Position numbers and translations under genes: made by a program. DNA of 9,071 nucleotides from Betaproteobacteria bacterium. Lineage in GTDB: Bacteria > Pseudomonadota > Gammaproteobacteria > Burkholderiales > Usitatibacteraceae. Where the stretch lies: assembly GCA_003105245.1 (NCBI GenBank), contig PQAI01000240.1, positions 5,661 to 14,731 of the forward strand, given 5' to 3'. Of the stretch, positions 6,279 to 9,071 are shown piece after piece; the first letter of the stretch is position 1; every line of letters starts with the position of its first letter. A model generated the notes under the pieces. It had not been told where the DNA came from, ran no database searches, and saw only the letters and a list, made by a program, of their open reading frames with translations.

Positions 6279-8117
6279 ATGCCCGAACCCGCCAACCCGC
6301 AGTCCGCCGTCGAGGCCGCCGAGCGGATGCTGCACCGCGGCGAGCCCCTGCTCGCGTTCAACGCGGCGCAGGAGGCGTTGCGCGCTTTCCCGGGCCACCT
6401 GCGCCTGCGGCAGCTCCAGGCCCTGGCGCTGGCCCGGAGCGGGGATGCGGCGCGCGCCGGGGCCCTCCTGCAGGCGCTCGTCGACGAGGGCCACGGCGAC
6501 GCCGAGACGCTCGGCATGCTCGCCCGCACGCACAAGGATCTCGCGCAGGCCGCGGAAGCCGGTCAGCGCTCCCGCCACCTCGAGGCCGCGATGCGCCTCT
6601 ACGAGCGCGCCTGGCGCGATGCGGTGGGGCGAGGGGCGAGCGACGATGCGCTCTATGCCGGCATCAACGCGGCGGCGGCCGCGGCGCTCTCGGGCGACCT
6701 CGCCCGGGCGAAGGCCATCGCCGCCGAGGTCCGCGACCTGGGCCGTCGCGGGGACGCGCCGGGAGCGGACGCGTCGGCGCGCTACTGGCGCGAGGCCACG
6801 CTCGGGGAAGCGGCCTTCATCCTCGGCGAGAACGCGGCCGCCGCCGCCCACTACGCAGCCGCGGCGAAGCTCGCCGAAGGCCGCGCGGGCGACCTGGGCT
6901 CGACGCGCCGCCAGGCGCGCCTTCTCGCCGCCTGCCTGCCCGGCGCCGATCCGTCCGCGTATTCGGCGCTCGCCGCCGCCCCCGTCCTCGTCTTCACCGG
7001 CCACATGGTCGACGCGCCCGGCCGTCCGAATCCGCGCTTCCCCGCGGCCCTCGAGCCCGCGGTGCGGGAGGCCCTGCGCAGCCGAATCGCGGCGATCCGC
7101 CCGGTGGCCGCCTACGGATCGGCGGCCTGCGGGGCGGACCTGCTGTGCCTGGAGCTCGTGCGCGAGATGGGCGGCGAGACGCACGTCGTGCTGCCGTTTC
7201 CGGCGCGGGAGTTCCGCGACGCCAGCGTCGACTTCGCCGGCGGCGACTGGGGGGAGCGCTTCGAGCGCTCGCTCGCGGCCGCCGACAGCGTCACCGTCAC
7301 GAGCGACCACCGCGCGAGCGGCAGCACCGCCACCTACGAGTACTCGAACCTCGTCGTGACCGGCATGGGACGGCTGCGCGCGCGCCTGCTCGATGCGCCC
7401 CTGCGCGGCCTCGCGGCGTGGGACCCGGCGGCGGCGGGCGCCGCGGGCGGGGCGGCCTCGCTCGTCTCGCTCTGGGAGGCGCGCGGGATCGCCACCGACC
7501 GGGTCGACATCGGGGAACTGCGCGGCACGAAGTCCGTGCCCCCCGCGACCCCCGCGCCGGCCGCGCCGGCGCCCGCCGTGCGCCACGAGATGCGCGCCAT
7601 GCTCTTCGCCGACGCCGTGGGCTACAGCCAGCTCGCCGAGGACCAGATCCCCGGCTACATCACCGGGTTCCTGGGGACCGTGGCGCAGCTCAACGCGCGC
7701 ACGGCGCACCGCTTCGAGCACGTCGAGACCGCGGGCGACGGCCTCTACATGGTCTTTCGCGACGCCGCCGACGCGGGCCGCTACGCCCTCGAGCTGAACG
7801 CGATGGTCGCCGCCTTCGACCGCAAGGCCTGCGGCCTGCCGCCCGAGTTCAGCCTGCGCATCGCGCTGCACTGCGGCCCCGTGCACTGCGCGCGCGACCC
7901 CATCACGGGGTTGCCGATCTACACCGGCCCGCACACGAGCCGGGCGGCGCGCATCGAGCCCATCACGCCCCCGGGCCAGGTGTACGCGAGCAGCGCCTTC
8001 GCCGCCGTGGCCGCCGCCGGCGGCGCCGACGGGCTGCAGATGAACTACGTGGGGCGCATCCCGCTCGCCAAGGGATACGGTACGCTGGGCCTGTACCACG
8101 TCCTGCCCGCCCACTGA
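6279..8117 (+). CDS. TPR-S / SLOG-like / class III nucleotide cyclase fusion protein
   Basis: I chose the ATG at 6279 (612 aa), with GGAA 9 nt upstream; a GTG at 6258 would add 7 residues and cannot be excluded. An in-frame stop at 6234 rules out anything longer. Residues 1-220 are helical and match the TPR-S (sensor; TRAFs-binding in ASK kinases) pattern: ETLGMLARTHKDLA, YAGINAAAAAALSGD, ARYWREATLGEAAF and STRRQARLLAA. Residues 235-385 look like a SLOG-type Rossmannoid: VLVFTGHM (236-243), glycine-rich loop GSAACGAD (280-287) and THVVLPFPAREF. A Pro/Ala linker (421-434) leads to a class III cyclase domain (about 435-612): MLFADAVGYSQL (D445), VETAGDGLYMVF (E483, D487), RIALHCGPVH and HTSRAARIEP (R558). 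Both metal-binding Asp are present. The Lys that reads adenine is Glu, as in guanylate cyclases, and the transition-state Asn is Ser554. The product, if any, is therefore uncertain. It is divergent from the TIR/STAND pair and followed after one base by uup. No signal peptide or membrane segment is visible. Confidence 0.87.
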   Translation: MPEPANPQSAVEAAERMLHRGEPLLAFNAAQEALRAFPGHLRLRQLQALALARSGDAARAGALLQALVDEGHGDAETLGMLARTHKDLAQAAEAGQRSRHLEAAMRLYERAWRDAVGRGASDDALYAGINAAAAAALSGDLARAKAIAAEVRDLGRRGDAPGADASARYWREATLGEAAFILGENAAAAAHYAAAAKLAEGRAGDLGSTRRQARLLAACLPGADPSAYSALAAAPVLVFTGHMVDAPGRPNPRFPAALEPAVREALRSRIAAIRPVAAYGSAACGADLLCLELVREMGGETHVVLPFPAREFRDASVDFAGGDWGERFERSLAAADSVTVTSDHRASGSTATYEYSNLVVTGMGRLRARLLDAPLRGLAAWDPAAAGAAGGAASLVSLWEARGIATDRVDIGELRGTKSVPPATPAPAAPAPAVRHEMRAMLFADAVGYSQLAEDQIPGYITGFLGTVAQLNARTAHRFEHVETAGDGLYMVFRDAADAGRYALELNAMVAAFDRKACGLPPEFSLRIALHCGPVHCARDPITGLPIYTGPHTSRAARIEPITPPGQVYASSAFAAVAAAGGADGLQMNYVGRIPLAKGYGTLGLYHVLPAH

Positions 8118-8118
8118 A

Positions 8119-9071
8119 TTGCCGCTCCTCCAGCTCTCCGACGTCTGCCTCGCCTACGGGCACGTTGCGCTCCTCGACCGCGCGAGCCTCGTGATCGAGG
8201 CGGGCGAGCACGTCGGCCTCATCGGGCGCAACGGCACCGGGAAGTCGAGCCTGCTGCGGATCCTCGAGGGCAGCGCGCGCGCCGACGACGGCAAGGTGTG
8301 GCTCGCGCCCGGCCTGAAGCTCGCCTTCGTGGCCCAGGAACCCGCGTTCCGGCCGGGGCACACGGTGTTCGAGGCGGTGGCGGAGGGGCTGGGCGAGGAC
8401 ACGCGGCTGCTGGTGGCCTACCACGAGGCGGCGCACGCGCTGGCGGCCCACCCGGGCGGCGAGTCGGAGGCGGCCCTGATGGCGCGCCTGCACGAGTGCC
8501 AGGAGGCGCTGGAGGCGGCCGGCGGCTGGACGGCCGCGCACCGCGTCGAGGCCACGCTCGGCCGCCTGGCGCTTCCGGAGGACACGCCCGTGGAGGCGCT
8601 CTCCGGCGGGCTGCGCAAGCGAGTGGCGCTCGCGCGCGCGCTGGTGCGCGAGCCCGACCTGCTGCTCCTCGACGAGCCGACGAACCACCTCGACATCGCC
8701 GCCATCGAGTGGCTCGAGGAGACGCTCGCGGCCTTCCCCGGCGCCGTGCTCTTCGTGACCCACGACCGCCGCTTCCTCGACCGCGTCGCGGCGCGCATCG
8801 TGGAGCTCGACCGCGGCCGGCTCATGGACTTCCCCGGCAACTTCAGCGCCTACGTCGAGCGCAAGGCGGAGATGCTCGCCAGCGAGGCCGTCGTCAACCG
8901 CAAGGCCGACAAGCTGCTGGCCCAGGAAGAGGCCTGGATCCGCAAGGGCGTGGAGGCGAGGCGCACGCGAAACGAGGGGCGAGTTCGCCGCCTGGAGGCC
9001 CTGCGGCTGGAGCGCGCCGCGCGCCGCGACCGCCTGGGCCGCGTCGACCTCGCGCTCTCCGCCGGCGAGCG
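8119..9071 (+). CDS. uup: ABC-F ATPase Uup, C-terminal part outside window
   Basis: Starts at the TTG at 8119, one base after the preceding TGA; no RBS is visible, so translation may depend on coupling. This start gives an N-terminus (PLLQLSDVCLAYG) that aligns with Uup. 317 codons lie in the window. The first ATPase domain has Walker A GRNGTGKSS (36-44), signature LSGGLRKRVALARAL (161-175), and Walker B with catalytic Glu and the ABC-F hallmark LLLLDEPTNHLD (181-192, E186). The inter-domain linker is strongly Uup-like (AWIRKGVEARRTRNEGRV, 272-289). The second ATPase domain and the C-terminal coiled coil lie beyond the edge. ABC-F proteins act on the ribosome rather than in membranes; E. coli Uup is linked to ribosome function and to suppression of transposon precise excision. 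It is most likely a housekeeping neighbour. EttA or YheS are less likely, given the linker. Confidence 0.93.
   Translation, partial: MPLLQLSDVCLAYGHVALLDRASLVIEAGEHVGLIGRNGTGKSSLLRILEGSARADDGKVWLAPGLKLAFVAQEPAFRPGHTVFEAVAEGLGEDTRLLVAYHEAAHALAAHPGGESEAALMARLHECQEALEAAGGWTAAHRVEATLGRLALPEDTPVEALSGGLRKRVALARALVREPDLLLLDEPTNHLDIAAIEWLEETLAAFPGAVLFVTHDRRFLDRVAARIVELDRGRLMDFPGNFSAYVERKAEMLASEAVVNRKADKLLAQEEAWIRKGVEARRTRNEGRVRRLEALRLERAARRDRLGRVDLALSAGE

Noticed and set aside
6153..8114. Minus-strand open frame upstream of the SIR2-like-TIR start, antisense to the whole cyclase gene
   Set aside because: The translated extension is low-complexity with no domain. The ATG at 6152 has an RBS and directly precedes the recognisable SIR2-like region.
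6116..8194. Plus-strand open frame (about 692 codons) overlapping the cyclase gene in another frame
   Set aside because: Arginine/alanine/proline-rich shadow translation. The cyclase frame carries clear motifs throughout.
7963..8763. Minus-strand open frame opposite the end of the cyclase gene and the start of uup
   Set aside because: It is antisense to strongly conserved Walker A and LSGG motifs and has no domain of its own.
1..9071. CRISPR array, tRNA/rRNA, insertion sequence or phage attachment site
   Set aside because: No direct repeat series, tRNA-like fold, transposase or terminal repeats were seen. Almost all bases are in the five genes.

Overview
The window is very GC-rich (roughly 70% or more by eye) with tightly packed genes and strong G/C third-position bias. 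The Uup-type ABC-F protein at the right end resembles proteobacterial, especially betaproteobacterial, homologues, so a high-GC proteobacterium is the best guess. This is inferred from remembered family sequences; no search was run.

Layout, left to right. (1) On the minus strand, 1-1427 encodes a probable exported TPR lipoprotein whose C-terminus lies off the left edge. (2) A 106-bp gap follows (1428-1533) holding three GC-rich stem-loops. (3) On the minus strand, two genes overlap by 4 bp (ATGA). The upstream gene, 4755-6152, encodes a SIR2-like domain fused to a TIR domain. The downstream gene, 1534-4758, encodes an nSTAND1-type NTPase, a coiled coil, one membrane segment and a long TPR-like region. 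(4) A divergent intergenic region (6153-6278) carries a perfect 6-bp inverted repeat and a leader stem-loop. (5) On the plus strand, 6279-8117 encodes a three-part protein: a TPR-S-like helical sensor, a SLOG-like Rossmannoid domain and a class III nucleotide cyclase domain with unusual active-site residues. (6) One base after its stop, a TTG-started uup gene begins at 8119 and runs off the right edge.

How the genes may work together. TIR, SIR2-like, STAND, TPR-S, SLOG and nucleotide-cyclase domains are all recurrent parts of bacterial nucleotide-signal and NAD-centred conflict systems. The SIR2-like-TIR and STAND genes are translationally coupled and probably form one sensor/effector unit: the STAND ATPase would sense and oligomerise, and the TIR would hydrolyse or convert NAD. 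The divergent TPR-S/SLOG/cyclase gene shares their control region and may add a second-messenger branch. The lipoprotein and uup look like ordinary neighbours. The candidate system is therefore the three genes in 1534-8117. That they work together is inference from gene order and domain content.
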